A stretch of 64,000 nucleotides of DNA, taken from the NCBI RefSeq assembly GCF_024648825.1, contig NZ_JANBBE010000002.1, forward strand, positions 186,001-250,000, in the 5' to 3' direction. The position numbers and the translations under genes were made by a program. The stretch comes from Lentzea californiensis. GTDB lineage: Bacteria > Actinomycetota > Actinomycetes > Mycobacteriales > Pseudonocardiaceae. The notes under the pieces were generated by a model. That model was not told the origin of the DNA. It was given only the letters and a program-made list of their open reading frames with translations, and ran no database searches. Position 1 is the stretch's first letter. Every line of letters begins with the position of its first letter. Positions 35,384 to 44,345 of this stretch are shown here, one piece after another.

Positions 35384-36592
35384 ATGCCCTTTGAACAGCA
35401 CTACCTGGCCGGCCTCGACCTCCGGGGCCGGCGTGTCCTCGTGGTCGGCGGAGGCACGGTCGCGCAGCGCCGTCTACCTCGCCTGATCGCGTCCGGCGCC
35501 GTCGTCGAGCTCGTGTCGCCGTCCGTCACCCCCGCCGTGCAGGGCATGGTCGACGCGGGAGAGCTGACGTGGCACGAGAGGCGTTACGAGGCCGGTGACG
35601 TCGAGGGCGCGTGGTACGTGGTGGCGTGCACGTCCGACATCGAGGTGAACACGCAGATCGGTGAAGAAGCGCTCTCGCAGCGTGTGTTCTGCGTGCGCGC
35701 GGACATCGCCGTCGAGGGCACGGCCGTCACTCCGGCCACCGGCATGCACGACGGCATGTTGATCGGTGTGCTGGCGGGTGGCGAGCACCGCCGGTCGGCC
35801 TCGGTGCGCGACGGGCTCGTGGCGGCGTTGCGCGACGGCCGCATCGCGGACCAGACCGCGCCGCCCGTCGGGGTGGCCCTGGTCGGCGGCGGCCCCGGTG
35901 ACCCCGAGCTGATCACCGTCCAGGGCAAGCGTTTGCTGGCACACGCGGACGTGGTCGTCGCGGACCGCCTTGCCCCGCGTGAGCTGCTGGAGGAACTGCC
36001 CGCGCACGTCGAGGTCGTGGACGCGGCGAAGATCCCCTACGGCCGTGCGGCGACGCAGGAGTTCATCAACCAGACGCTGATCGACCGCGCCAAGGAGGGC
36101 AAGTTCGTCGTCCGGCTCAAGGGCGGCGACCCGTACGTCTTCGGGCGCGGTTTCGAGGAACTGCTGGCGTGCGCGGAAGCCGGGATCCCGGTGACCGTGG
36201 TGCCGGGCGTGACGTCGGCGTTCGGTGTGCCTGCATTGGCCGGTGTGCCGGTGACGCACCGAGGAGTGGCGCACGAGGTCGTGGTCGTCTCTGGTCACGT
36301 CGCGCCGGACGATCCGCGCTCTCTCGTCGACTGGTCCGCGATCGCACGCCTTCGTGGCACCGTCGTGCTGATGATGGCGGTCGAACGGGCCGGTGCGTTC
36401 GCTACGGCGTTGATGGAAGGCCGTCCCGGTTCCACGCCCGTCGCCGTGATCCAGGAGGGCAGTACGGCGGCTCAGCGCGTGTACCGGTCCACTTTGGACA
36501 CGCTGGGCGCTGATGTGAAGGCCTGGGAAGTCCGCCCGCCGGCGATCATCGTGGTGGGCCCGGTCGCGGGCATCGCTCCCGAAAGTAGCTAG
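35384..36592 (+). CDS. cysG: siroheme synthase (precorrin-2 dehydrogenase / uroporphyrinogen-III C-methyltransferase)
   Basis: 402 residues, a CysG-type fusion. The N-terminal dehydrogenase/ferrochelatase part (about 1-155) has the NAD-binding VLVVGGGTVAQRRLPRL. The C-terminal SAM methyltransferase (about 165-400) has VALVGGGPGDPELITVQGKRL, VVRLKGGDPYVFGRGFEE and VPGVTSAFGVPALAGVPVTHRG. It makes precorrin-2 and siroheme for sulfite and nitrite reductases; precorrin-2 also feeds the B12 genes upstream. ATG 35384 is chosen at the conserved start; in-frame ATG 35372 and GTG 35366 are possible. It converges with the MFS gene across a terminator. Confidence 0.92.
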   Translation: MPFEQHYLAGLDLRGRRVLVVGGGTVAQRRLPRLIASGAVVELVSPSVTPAVQGMVDAGELTWHERRYEAGDVEGAWYVVACTSDIEVNTQIGEEALSQRVFCVRADIAVEGTAVTPATGMHDGMLIGVLAGGEHRRSASVRDGLVAALRDGRIADQTAPPVGVALVGGGPGDPELITVQGKRLLAHADVVVADRLAPRELLEELPAHVEVVDAAKIPYGRAATQEFINQTLIDRAKEGKFVVRLKGGDPYVFGRGFEELLACAEAGIPVTVVPGVTSAFGVPALAGVPVTHRGVAHEVVVVSGHVAPDDPRSLVDWSAIARLRGTVVLMMAVERAGAFATALMEGRPGSTPVAVIQEGSTAAQRVYRSTLDTLGADVKAWEVRPPAIIVVGPVAGIAPESS

Positions 36593-36608
36593 TTTCTTCG
36601 CCGCGCAG

Positions 36609-36646
36609 CCGGTGGACTCCGCATTCGTCCCGCCTGAGTCCACCGG
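36609..36646. terminator. bidirectional terminator, cysG / MFS
   Basis: Perfect 11-base arms CCGGTGGACTC (36609-36619) and GAGTCCACCGG (36636-36646) with a 16-base loop, between convergent stop codons. Flanking CTTCGCCGCG and CGCGAAG can lengthen the stem. Confidence 0.75.
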
Positions 36647-36662
36647 TTCCGCGAAGCGGACG

Positions 36663-37853
36663 TTAAGGCCGCGGCCGAGAAACAGCGTTCTCCCCGGCCG
36701 ACACCCGCAGGTGCGTGCGCAGTGACTTCAGGCTGAGGAGCCCCACCGCGGTGCGGAGCGTCACCGCGACGTACCAGGGCGCCAGCAGCCCGAAGGAGTC
36801 CGCGGCAAGTCCGCCCAGCAGCGCGCCGACCGGCTGAACACCCCAGGTGATCAGCGTCTGCGCGCTGCTGACGCGGCCAAGCAGTTCGGCCGGCACCACA
36901 CGCTGTCTGAAACTCGACGTGGCCACACCCCACACCGCCGTGCAGAACGAACTCACCACCGCGAAAACCGCGACCGTGACGAGGTCGTGGGCCACAGCGG
37001 CGATTCCCAGCCACATCAACGGAATCAGCACCACCGTGACCGTGACCGTGTTCCGGTACCTGGCGAGCAACCGCTCAGCGAGCAGCCCACCCGCAACACC
37101 CCCGCACGCGAGCGTGGCCAGGAAGACACCGAACCCCGCACCGGTGAGCCCGAGCCGTTGCTGGGCGAACAACACCAGCGTCGCCATGGTCATCGCGATG
37201 CACAGGTTCGTAGTGGCCGACACGACCGTGATGGTCCTCAACGCCTTGTGCTTCCCCAGCCACAGCAAGCCTTCCCTGACCCTGGGCCTGGCCGTCGGCA
37301 CCTTGCGTTCCGTACGCATCCTGCTGACCAGCAACGCCGCAACCGCGAACGTCAGCGCGTCGACCCAGAACGGCGCAGGCACAGCGATCGCGAACAGCAG
37401 CCCACCCAGCGGCGGCCCCACGAACTGCAACGCCACAGCCTGCGACGCGAACAACCTGCCGTTCGCACGCTCCAGCAGATGGTTCTCCACAGTGGCCTTG
37501 ATGAGCGGCTGCCCCACGGCCCGTGGCACGTTCTCGGCCGTGCCGATCAAAAAGGCCATGCCGTACAGAACCGCGATGTGCGCGCTGTGAAACGCAGCGA
37601 GCACCGCCATGAGCGCGCACTGAACCCACAACGCCACCAGCAGAAGCCGCCTGCCGTCGTACCGATCAGCCGCCGCGCCGGCCGGAAGCGCGGCCAGCAG
37701 CCAGGGCAGCGCGCCGAAGAAACTGACGCCGGCGATCAACTTCGGATCCTGGGTGATGGTGGTGGCGAGCAACGGGAGCGCCGCCAGGAAGATGCCATCC
37801 CCCAACGCCGAGATGGCGCTGCCGCCCCACAGCAGGTACCAGTTCCGCCCCAT
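36663..37853 (-). CDS. MFS transporter
   Basis: 396 residues with about 12 hydrophobic helices. It begins GRNWYLLWGGSAISALGDGIFLAALPL, typical of the MFS_3 (enterobactin/macrolide efflux-like) branch, and has AADRYDGRRLLL at the loop 2-3 motif. The later half has the matching ATLACGGVAGGLLAERLLARYR segment. Exported substrate unknown; drug or siderophore efflux is typical of the branch. ATG 37853, with AAGGTG upstream, starts at the conserved part; a Trp-rich upstream extension is unlikely. Confidence 0.85.
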   Translation of the reverse strand: MGRNWYLLWGGSAISALGDGIFLAALPLLATTITQDPKLIAGVSFFGALPWLLAALPAGAAADRYDGRRLLLVALWVQCALMAVLAAFHSAHIAVLYGMAFLIGTAENVPRAVGQPLIKATVENHLLERANGRLFASQAVALQFVGPPLGGLLFAIAVPAPFWVDALTFAVAALLVSRMRTERKVPTARPRVREGLLWLGKHKALRTITVVSATTNLCIAMTMATLVLFAQQRLGLTGAGFGVFLATLACGGVAGGLLAERLLARYRNTVTVTVVLIPLMWLGIAAVAHDLVTVAVFAVVSSFCTAVWGVATSSFRQRVVPAELLGRVSSAQTLITWGVQPVGALLGGLAADSFGLLAPWYVAVTLRTAVGLLSLKSLRTHLRVSAGENAVSRPRP

Positions 37854-38198
37854 GGGGCACCTTACGTGCCACGACCAAAACCAACCGCAGCCGAGGCCCC
37901 GCCCTCCCAGGGGGCTGACCACCAACCTCCACTCAACCTAGCGACGATTCGCGCGTGTCAACCCACCGCTCACCGATCTGTGGACAACTCGGCCCCGCGC
38001 ACGCCGAGGGCGCCTCTTCGAGGCAGGAAGGGGGCGACGCTGTCGGTTAAGGCAGCTGCCGCCGAGGAGGCACAGTCGCTGCTCTGCGGTGGGTGGCTCG
38101 GCCTGACCACGGCGAAGGCGGTCCCCTCGACGCGGGAAGTGGTCATCGCCGTCCAAGGTGTCCGTCGCGGAGGCGTCACTCGTCTACGACCCCGCACA
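37854..38198. other. non-coding spacer between MFS and DEAD-box genes
   Basis: About 345 bases without a convincing gene. Open frames of 60-75 codons exist on both strands but lack ribosome sites, signal peptides or family motifs. The right end leads into the helicase terminator at 38199-38237. The left part carries the promoter of the leftward MFS gene. Confidence 0.5.
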
Positions 38199-38237
38199 CG
38201 GCAAAGGCCGCCTCCCCAAGGGGAAGCGGCCTTTGCC
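38199..38237 (-). terminator. terminator of the DEAD-box helicase gene
   Basis: 19-base arms (38199-38217 and 38220-38237 region, CGGCAAAGGCCGC against GCGGCCTTTGCCG) with a two-base loop and one mismatch, 17 bases after the helicase stop. No T run follows. Confidence 0.7.
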
Positions 38238-38253
38238 GTCGATCAGATCAAGC

Positions 38254-39801
38254 TCAGTGCTGCGGCGCTGCCCGGCGCGGACGACCCGCGCCACGCTCGG
38301 TCCGCCCGAACGCGCGACCACCCTCGGTGCGCTCCGAACGGCGCGGTCCACCGCGGAACTCGCCACCCTCGGTGCGACGGCCGGAGCCACCGCGGTACTC
38401 ACCGCGGGCGGCGCCGGCGGCGGCCGGAGCACCGAAGCGGCGGCCGGAGCCACCGGTGCGGCGGGCCGGCTTCTCGCGTTCGATGATCGGCTCGCCGGAC
38501 GGCGTGCGGGCGCCGGTGATGCGAGCCAGGTCGTCGTCGCCGGGGCGCACCTTCGTGCTCTCCGGACGGATTCCCGCGCGCGCGGCCATGCCCTGGACTG
38601 CGCGACGCTGATCGTGCGTGACCAGGGTGACGACCGTGCCGGACTGACCGGCGCGGGCCGTGCGGCCGGCGCGGTGCAGGTAGTCCTTCGGGTCGGCCGG
38701 CGGGTCGACGTGGACGACCAGTGAGACGTCATCGACGTGGATGCCGCGAGCGGCGACGTCGGTGGCGATCAGGACCGGCATGGTGCCCTCGCGGAATTCG
38801 CCGAGCACGCGGGTGCGCGCGCTCTGCGCCTTGCCGCCGTGCAGCGCTCCGGCGTTGACGCCCATCGAACGCAGCTTCTTGGCCAGGCGGTCGACGTGGT
38901 GCTTGGTGCGCACGAACATGATCGTGCGGCCCTCGCGCGCGGCCACCTCGTTCACCACGTTCTGCTTGTCCTCGGCGGACACGAGCAGCAGGTGGTGCTC
39001 CATCGTCGTGACGCTCGCGGTGGCCGGGGCCACCGAGTGCGTCACCGGGGAGTGCAGGTACTGGCGGACCAGCTTGTCCACGTCGCCGTCGAGCGTCGCG
39101 GAGAACAGCAGGCGCTGCCCGTCCTGCGGGGTCAGGTCGAGGATCGCCCGGACCTGGGGCATGAAGCCCATGTCGGCCATCTGGTCGGCCTCGTCCAGCG
39201 CGGTGATCTCGACGGAGCCGAGGTCGCACGTGCCCTGGCGGACGTGGTCGGACAGGCGGCCCGGCGTCGCGATCAGCAGGTCGACGCCGCGGCGCAGGTG
39301 TTCGATCTGGCGCGGGAACGACGTGCCGCCGACGATGACGCGGCACCACAGGCCCAGCGAGCGGGCGTGCGGCGTGAGCGCCGTCTCCACCTGCATCGCG
39401 AGCTCGCGGGTCGGGACGAGGATCAGGCCGCGCGGCTTGTTCGGCTGGGAGCGGCCCTTCGCGAGGCGGGTCAGCATCGCGAGACCGAACGCCAGCGTCT
39501 TGCCGGAGCCGGTCTGGCCACGGCCGAGGATGTCGCGGCCGGCCATGGCGTCGGGAAGGGTGGCCGCCTGGATCGGGAACGGCTCGGTGATTTCGTTGGC
39601 GACGAGCGACTTGATCAGCGCGTCGGCAAGGCCGAGTTCAGCGAACGAGGGCAACGGGCCTTCCGGCAACGTGCTCTCGAACGGCTCGGCGACGATCGGT
39701 TCCTCGACCCGCTGCTGCGGACGCGAGGAATTGCCCTGGCGACCCGAGCGGCGCCGCGGTGACCTGCGGCTTTGCCCATGCTCGGAACGACCTTCGGACA
39801 T
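38254..39801 (-). CDS. DEAD-box ATP-dependent RNA helicase
   Basis: About 515 residues. Helicase motifs in order: FPIQAATLPDAMAGRD (Q motif), GQTGSGKT (I), PTRELAMQV (Ia), TPGRL (Ib), DEAD (II), SATL (III), and in the second domain ATDVAARGIHVDDV (V) and HRAGRTARAG (VI). The last about 90 residues are rich in RGG, GRR and RRSERTEGG repeats, an RNA-binding tail typical of RhlE/DeaD-like helicases. It remodels RNA in ribosome assembly or decay. The start is uncertain: ATG 39801, or TTG 39810 which has GGAGG seven bases upstream, or ATG 39828. Confidence 0.9.
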   Translation of the reverse strand: MSEGRSEHGQSRRSPRRRSGRQGNSSRPQQRVEEPIVAEPFESTLPEGPLPSFAELGLADALIKSLVANEITEPFPIQAATLPDAMAGRDILGRGQTGSGKTLAFGLAMLTRLAKGRSQPNKPRGLILVPTRELAMQVETALTPHARSLGLWCRVIVGGTSFPRQIEHLRRGVDLLIATPGRLSDHVRQGTCDLGSVEITALDEADQMADMGFMPQVRAILDLTPQDGQRLLFSATLDGDVDKLVRQYLHSPVTHSVAPATASVTTMEHHLLLVSAEDKQNVVNEVAAREGRTIMFVRTKHHVDRLAKKLRSMGVNAGALHGGKAQSARTRVLGEFREGTMPVLIATDVAARGIHVDDVSLVVHVDPPADPKDYLHRAGRTARAGQSGTVVTLVTHDQRRAVQGMAARAGIRPESTKVRPGDDDLARITGARTPSGEPIIEREKPARRTGGSGRRFGAPAAAGAARGEYRGGSGRRTEGGEFRGGPRRSERTEGGRAFGRTERGAGRPRRAAPQH

Positions 39802-40037
39802 TGTTGGCAAAACAAACCTCCGGGACATGGCACGTCTCGAGGCTGCCCCGCGCGCTACCGCGGCGCCGATCACAAGGACGGGCCCGGCGTGATGGTCACG
39901 CCGCTGATGAGTGGGTGGAAACACCGGTCAACGGCCGTCAGGCCTTCATCGGTGTACAGCACAGTCTAGCTGATCAATGGCGATGCCTCGCGCGCCCGGC
40001 AGTGTCGTTGGACACGGCCGGGCGCGCGACGGCCGGG

Positions 40038-41009
40038 TCAACCCATGCCCGCGACCTCCAGCAGCGTCGCCACCAGCGCGGACGGGTCGCCGATCTCCGG
40101 CGGCAGGCCGCGCGAGGCGAACCAGCCGCAGATGTTGCGGACGTCGCGGTCGAGGAACTCCACGCCGCGAGGGTTCGCGACGAGGTCGACCACCTGCGGC
40201 AGGTCGATCACGACCAGCCTGCCGTCGTGCACCATCAGGTTGTACGCCGAGAGGTCGCCGTGCGTGATGCCCGCCTCGGCGAGCGTCATCAGCGTCGCGA
40301 CCAGCTGGCGCCACAGGTCGAGCAGCTCGTCCTCGTCGGGACGGACCTGCGCGAGCCGCGGTGCCGCGTTGCCCTCGGCGTCCCCGATGAACTCCAGCAG
40401 CAGCTCGGTGCCGCTGCGCTGCACCGGGTACGGCACCGGGGCGCCGATCTGCCACAGCCTGGAGAGCGCGGCGAACTCCGCGACCGTCCACTGTTCCGCG
40501 ATCAGGTTGCGCCCGAACGCGGTGCGGTTCGCGATCGCCCGCGTCTCACGGGACTTCTTCATGCGACGACCTTCGAGGTACCCCGCGTCGCGGTGGAACA
40601 TCCGGTGGTCGTTGCTGCGGTAGCGCTTGGCGGCGAGCAGGCACGACCTGTCGCCCATCGCGCGTTCCAGCAGGAAGACGTCCGCCTCCTTGCCGGTCTT
40701 CACGATGCCCAGCTCGCGGTCGACCGCGGCCAGTTCCGTGATGAGCCAGTCCGGGTGCGGTGCCGGGCCCTGGTCGGCGTCGCCCCACGTGGACCAGCGG
40801 TCGCCGTCCTCGGGGGTGTCCGCCGAACTGAGCTGGTCCTCGCGCACTCGTGCGACGCGCAGCTTCTCTTCTTCGGTCATGCGGCCGCGACGCGTGGGTT
40901 CCGCGTCATCGGCACTGTTGTTCCTGCTGCGCTTTCCCTTGCGCCGCATGGTGTCGTCGGCGCCTTCGAAAGCAGATTCGTAACGTTCGAAAAGATCGTG
41001 CTCGCGCAC
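40038..41009 (-). CDS. RIO1-type protein kinase
   Basis: 323 residues. The RIO kinase core (about 95-320) shows VKTGKEADVFLLERAMGD (flexible loop), the ATP lysine in CLLAAKRYRS, the catalytic ITHGDLSAYNLMVHDG and the metal-binding VVIDLPQVVD. The N-terminal about 90 residues are polar and basic. RIO kinases act in ribosome maturation in eukaryotes and archaea; bacterial members are less understood. GTG 41009 has TAGGAGA seven bases upstream, which fixes the start, although the frame is open to 41171. Confidence 0.9.
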   Translation of the reverse strand: MREHDLFERYESAFEGADDTMRRKGKRSRNNSADDAEPTRRGRMTEEEKLRVARVREDQLSSADTPEDGDRWSTWGDADQGPAPHPDWLITELAAVDRELGIVKTGKEADVFLLERAMGDRSCLLAAKRYRSNDHRMFHRDAGYLEGRRMKKSRETRAIANRTAFGRNLIAEQWTVAEFAALSRLWQIGAPVPYPVQRSGTELLLEFIGDAEGNAAPRLAQVRPDEDELLDLWRQLVATLMTLAEAGITHGDLSAYNLMVHDGRLVVIDLPQVVDLVANPRGVEFLDRDVRNICGWFASRGLPPEIGDPSALVATLLEVAGMG

Positions 41010-41217
41010 GGTGGGGTCTCCTACGAGATGAAGGTGACCGCCCCACTGGCGCTCTGCGATCAAACGGTGCTGATCAGGCGCGAAGGGCGGCTGGACGGGT
41101 CGCGAGTGCGGTGCCGCGCCCAAAGACAGGCTCTGACATTTCGCACCTCCTCGTTCCAGCTCCGTTATCACGCTTCGGGGAGAAGCTTGGCGCGCGCGTC
41201 CCGTGCGCGCAACCGAA

Positions 41218-41946
41218 TTAACCGGTGATCAGGTCCGCTGTCCTCGCACCGGTCGGCACCATCGTGAGCCCGGCCTTTCGCGCGAGCTTGACCAGGCCTT
41301 TCAGGTCCGCCGGCTCCGTGCTGGACTTCGCGATGGCCCGTGCGAGCAGACCCTTGTGCGCCTTGTTGAAGTGGCTGACGACCTTGCCCTCGCTCGTGAT
41401 CACCCGGACGACGACGGCGTGCGGGATCCGCGCGAGGCTCGAGTACGCGCCGGAACGCAGGTCGACGACGAACTCGTCGGCCTCCTCGAACACCGGCTCC
41501 AGCGCGGGCTTCCACACCGTGCGCAGGCTGCCGTGGGACGGGAGCGTGCTGCCGCCGGACAACCGGTACGCCGGCACCGGGTCGCCGCCGCGGACCGCCC
41601 CGAACAGCGCCGAAGCGACCGCGAGCCGCTCGTAGGCGCGTTCCTTCTCGGCCTTCTTCAGCGACGGGAAGTCCAGGTTGTCGTAGAGCACGCCGGTGTA
41701 GCGCAGCAGTGCGGGCGTGGTCTCCGACGTGCGCAGCGACGCGTTGCGGTGCACCTCGTCGACCTGGCGTTCGGAGATGTCGAGCGCCTTGAGACTCGCC
41801 GGGACGTCCTTCGCGAGATCGGCCAGCGCGGACACCAGCTTGTCGCGCACCGGGTTGAGCTCGGGGAACGACAGCGCGCCGAGGTCGAGCGGCGCGCCCT
41901 CGCCGCCGATCGCCTTGGTCTCCGACGGGGGAAGCAGCACCAGCAC
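41218..41946 (-). CDS. yaaA: peroxide stress protein YaaA (DUF328)
   Basis: 242 residues covering the whole YaaA family. It starts LVLLPPSETKAIGGEG and contains ALLRYTGVLYDNLDF, ALFGAVRGGDPVPAYRLSGGS and SHFNKAHKGLLAR, all family hallmarks. In E. coli YaaA lowers free iron and protects DNA during peroxide stress, binding DNA in a helix-hairpin-helix-like way. GTG 41946. It lies 47 bases upstream of nothing related; the RIO gene downstream is on the same strand 208 bases away. Confidence 0.92.
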   Translation of the reverse strand: MLVLLPPSETKAIGGEGAPLDLGALSFPELNPVRDKLVSALADLAKDVPASLKALDISERQVDEVHRNASLRTSETTPALLRYTGVLYDNLDFPSLKKAEKERAYERLAVASALFGAVRGGDPVPAYRLSGGSTLPSHGSLRTVWKPALEPVFEEADEFVVDLRSGAYSSLARIPHAVVVRVITSEGKVVSHFNKAHKGLLARAIAKSSTEPADLKGLVKLARKAGLTMVPTGARTADLITG

Positions 41947-42056
41947 GGGTCAAAGGGTAGGGCAGCGGCCGAAAACGGCTGGACCTGCGGGGTCTCCCGC
42001 GCGGCACGGACGCGTTCGGCCGTCTGCGCCGCGTCGCGCGGCGCCTTGGCCGATCC

Positions 42057-42812
42057 CTAGGGTGCCAGCAACGTCAGGTAGGCGAGACCCATCGGGCCGC
42101 GCCACCCGCGCAGCCGGCGGTCGCGCGCGCTGTCGGCCGTCGCCCGGATCTCCGCGGCGTGCTCGGACTCCGGGTTGTCGCGCAGCCAGCGCTCCCAGGC
42201 GAGACCGTGGCCGTTCTCGAACACGTCCCACTCGTCGAGGTTCGCCTGTTCCGCGGCGAGCATGCGGTAGCCGTGGCTGTGAGCCAGGTCCACCAGGTCT
42301 GCCAGCGAGCCTAACTGGTCTCGCGGGACCGGCATGGCGGCCAGCTGGGCCTCCGTGGGCTCGCGTTCCCAGAAGCACTCGCCGAGCAGGAGCCGCCCGC
42401 GGGGAGCGAGCAGTTTCCTGGCCTCGGTGAGCGCGTTCACCGTGTGCTGCAACGGGTCTCCGCCCCACACCTGGCTGGCGCCGTTGACGATGACCACGTC
42501 GGCCGGCCTGGTCGGGTGCCACTCGGCGACATCGGCCACCTGGAGGCTGACGCGGCCGCTCAGGCCTCGGGCGTCGGCGTTGGCCTGGGCGCGCGCGATG
42601 TCCGTCGCGTTCCTGTCCACGCCGGTGCCGGTGGCCGTGGGCGCGGCCTCCAGCGTGCGCAGGAGGAACTCCGCCCAGCCGCAGCCGAGGTCGAGCACGT
42701 GAGCGTCGTCCAGTGGCATGAGCGAGCGGATGAGGCGGGCGGCTCGTTCCTCGGACAAGGGTCCGTGGAACGTCACGTCCTCGTACAATGGTGTGATCTT
42801 CGGAGATGTCAT
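42057..42812 (-). CDS. class I SAM-dependent methyltransferase
   Basis: 251 residues. The SAM-binding motif I is HVLDLGCGWAEFLLRTLEA, followed by the acidic strand GTGVDRNATDIARAQ and motif IV VVIVNGASQVWGG. The C-terminal part (RDQLGSLADLVDLAHSHGYR and on) resembles methyltransferases of small metabolites. The target is not known. ATG 42812 begins just before the conserved YEDVTFHGPLSEERAARL helix. It is divergent from the tandem GNAT gene, 85 bases between starts. Confidence 0.82.
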   Translation of the reverse strand: MTSPKITPLYEDVTFHGPLSEERAARLIRSLMPLDDAHVLDLGCGWAEFLLRTLEAAPTATGTGVDRNATDIARAQANADARGLSGRVSLQVADVAEWHPTRPADVVIVNGASQVWGGDPLQHTVNALTEARKLLAPRGRLLLGECFWEREPTEAQLAAMPVPRDQLGSLADLVDLAHSHGYRMLAAEQANLDEWDVFENGHGLAWERWLRDNPESEHAAEIRATADSARDRRLRGWRGPMGLAYLTLLAP

Positions 42813-42897
42813 CGCTCGCAGCATGGCGCTGGTGGTACGTCCCGGGCAAGCGTTATTCGGTTGTTGGGGCCATCTCCCTTCCGTAGCGTCGATCGGC

Positions 42898-43854
42898 GTG
42901 GAACTCGTGTGGCGCCCGCTCACGACAGCGGACATCCCGGCGGTGGCCGCGCTCTACAACGCGGCCGAGGCGGTCGACGACACCGGCGAACTGTTGTCCG
43001 AAGAGGACTTCGCCCAGTCGTTCGGCGAGAGCGACCTGCCCGGTGGATCGCTGGCCGTGCTCGCGAGCGGACAGCTCGCGGCTTACGGGCTGATCGCGTT
43101 GCGCGACAACCCCGTTGGCACGCACCGCGTCCGGCTCGACGGGATGGTGCACCCCGAGTACCGGCGCGCGGGCATCGGCCTGCAACTGCTGCCACGCCTC
43201 ACCGCACTGGCGCGCGACCTCCACGTCGCACGCCACCCGGACCTGCCCCTCACCGTGTGCACCATGGTCGAGAGCCGGTCCGAAGGGCACGTCGCGCTGG
43301 TCGAGAAGCTCGGGTTCGGCGCGAACCGCCACTTCTACGAACTGGAGGTGGCCCTGGGCGAGACACTCGCCCACGCGCCGATCCCGGCCGGCTACGAGAT
43401 CGTGCCGTTCTCCGCGGCCCGTGACGAAGAGGTCCGCCTGGTCTGCAACGCGGCGTTCGCACAGCACTGGGGTTCGGTCGAGCGCAGCCCTGAGGAGTGG
43501 GCGGCGTCGTTCACCGACAGCAAGCGGTTCGTTCCGGAATCCTCCTTCCTGGCGCTCTCACAAGGCGCCGTGGCCGGGTTCGTGCTCGCACGGCACTACC
43601 CGGTCGTCGAGGAGATGACCGGCGTCCGCGAGCTGTGGATCGGCGACGTCGGCACCCTGGAGGAGCACCGCGGGCGTGGCGTGGCCTCGGCCCTGCTGAG
43701 CCACACGCTGGCTCAGGGCAGGGCGCAGGGCTACCAGCGCGCGGGACTCTCCGTGGACTCGGCCAACTCGACCCGTGCGCTCGGCGTGTACGAGCGCGCC
43801 GGGTTCGAGGTGACGCGGACCTGGATCGACTACGGGCGGCCGGAAGAGCTTTAG
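42898..43854 (+). CDS. tandem GNAT-domain acetyltransferase
   Basis: 318 residues made of two GNAT domains. The first (about 1-150) has the acetyl-CoA loop MVHPEYRRAGIGLQLLPRL. The second (about 160-318) has GTLEEHRGRGVASALLSHTL and LSVDSANSTRALGVYERAGF. Mycothiol synthase MshD shares this two-domain plan, but the sequence wording is general, so an unknown acceptor is the safer call. GTG 42898 is the first start at the conserved fold. It converges with the VOC gene, sharing 4 bases. Confidence 0.8.
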   Translation: MELVWRPLTTADIPAVAALYNAAEAVDDTGELLSEEDFAQSFGESDLPGGSLAVLASGQLAAYGLIALRDNPVGTHRVRLDGMVHPEYRRAGIGLQLLPRLTALARDLHVARHPDLPLTVCTMVESRSEGHVALVEKLGFGANRHFYELEVALGETLAHAPIPAGYEIVPFSAARDEEVRLVCNAAFAQHWGSVERSPEEWAASFTDSKRFVPESSFLALSQGAVAGFVLARHYPVVEEMTGVRELWIGDVGTLEEHRGRGVASALLSHTLAQGRAQGYQRAGLSVDSANSTRALGVYERAGFEVTRTWIDYGRPEEL

Positions 43855-44210
43855 AGCTCCTCACCCAACTGGCCGACGCAGAACTGGTTGCCGTCCGGGT
43901 CGGCGAGCACGGACCACACGATGCCGGGGACGCTGTGCACCCCGACCTCCGTGGCGCCGAGCTCGACCAGGCGGGCGACCTCCGCCAGGCGGTCCGGCAC
44001 GTGCGAGTCGAAGTGGAGTCTGTTCTTGCCTGGTGTCGCGTCCGGCACCTGCTGGATGCCGAGCGCCGGCCCGGACTCGGAGGCCTGCGCGAGCAAGATG
44101 AAGTCACCCCAGTCGTCTTGGATCGTGGTGCCCAGGGCGGCAGTCCAGAACTCCGCGAGCTTGCGCGCGTCGCCCGTGTCGATCGTGATCATGTCAATGG
44201 TCAGCGGCAT
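43851..44210 (-). CDS. VOC-fold (glyoxalase-like) protein
   Basis: 119 residues, a single VOC domain: IDMITIDTGDARKLAEFWTAALGT at the start, RLHFDSHVPDR in the middle and SVLADPDGNQFCVGQ at the end. This arrangement is close to the glyoxalase_6 (Fosfomycin/dioxygenase-like) group. Enzymatic role unknown. The real start is ATG 44210; the much longer open frame on this strand is a shadow of proS. It is divergent from proS, 135 bases between starts. Confidence 0.8.
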   Translation of the reverse strand: MPLTIDMITIDTGDARKLAEFWTAALGTTIQDDWGDFILLAQASESGPALGIQQVPDATPGKNRLHFDSHVPDRLAEVARLVELGATEVGVHSVPGIVWSVLADPDGNQFCVGQLGEEL

Positions 44211-44345
44211 GGGAAGGACGCTACTCAGGGGGTCTGACAGTTCCGGTCGCCGCAGGTCAGAGGCGAACCGGAGCACCGCGCGCGATTTCGGGGAACGTCC
44301 AACCAGTACGCTGCTACAACTGCCCGTGAACGAGGAGTACCCACC

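Noticed and set aside
37970..38197. Small frames of 60-75 codons on both strands between MFS and helicase genes.
   Set aside because: No ribosome site, signal peptide or recognisable motif; frames of this size are expected by chance at about 70 percent GC.
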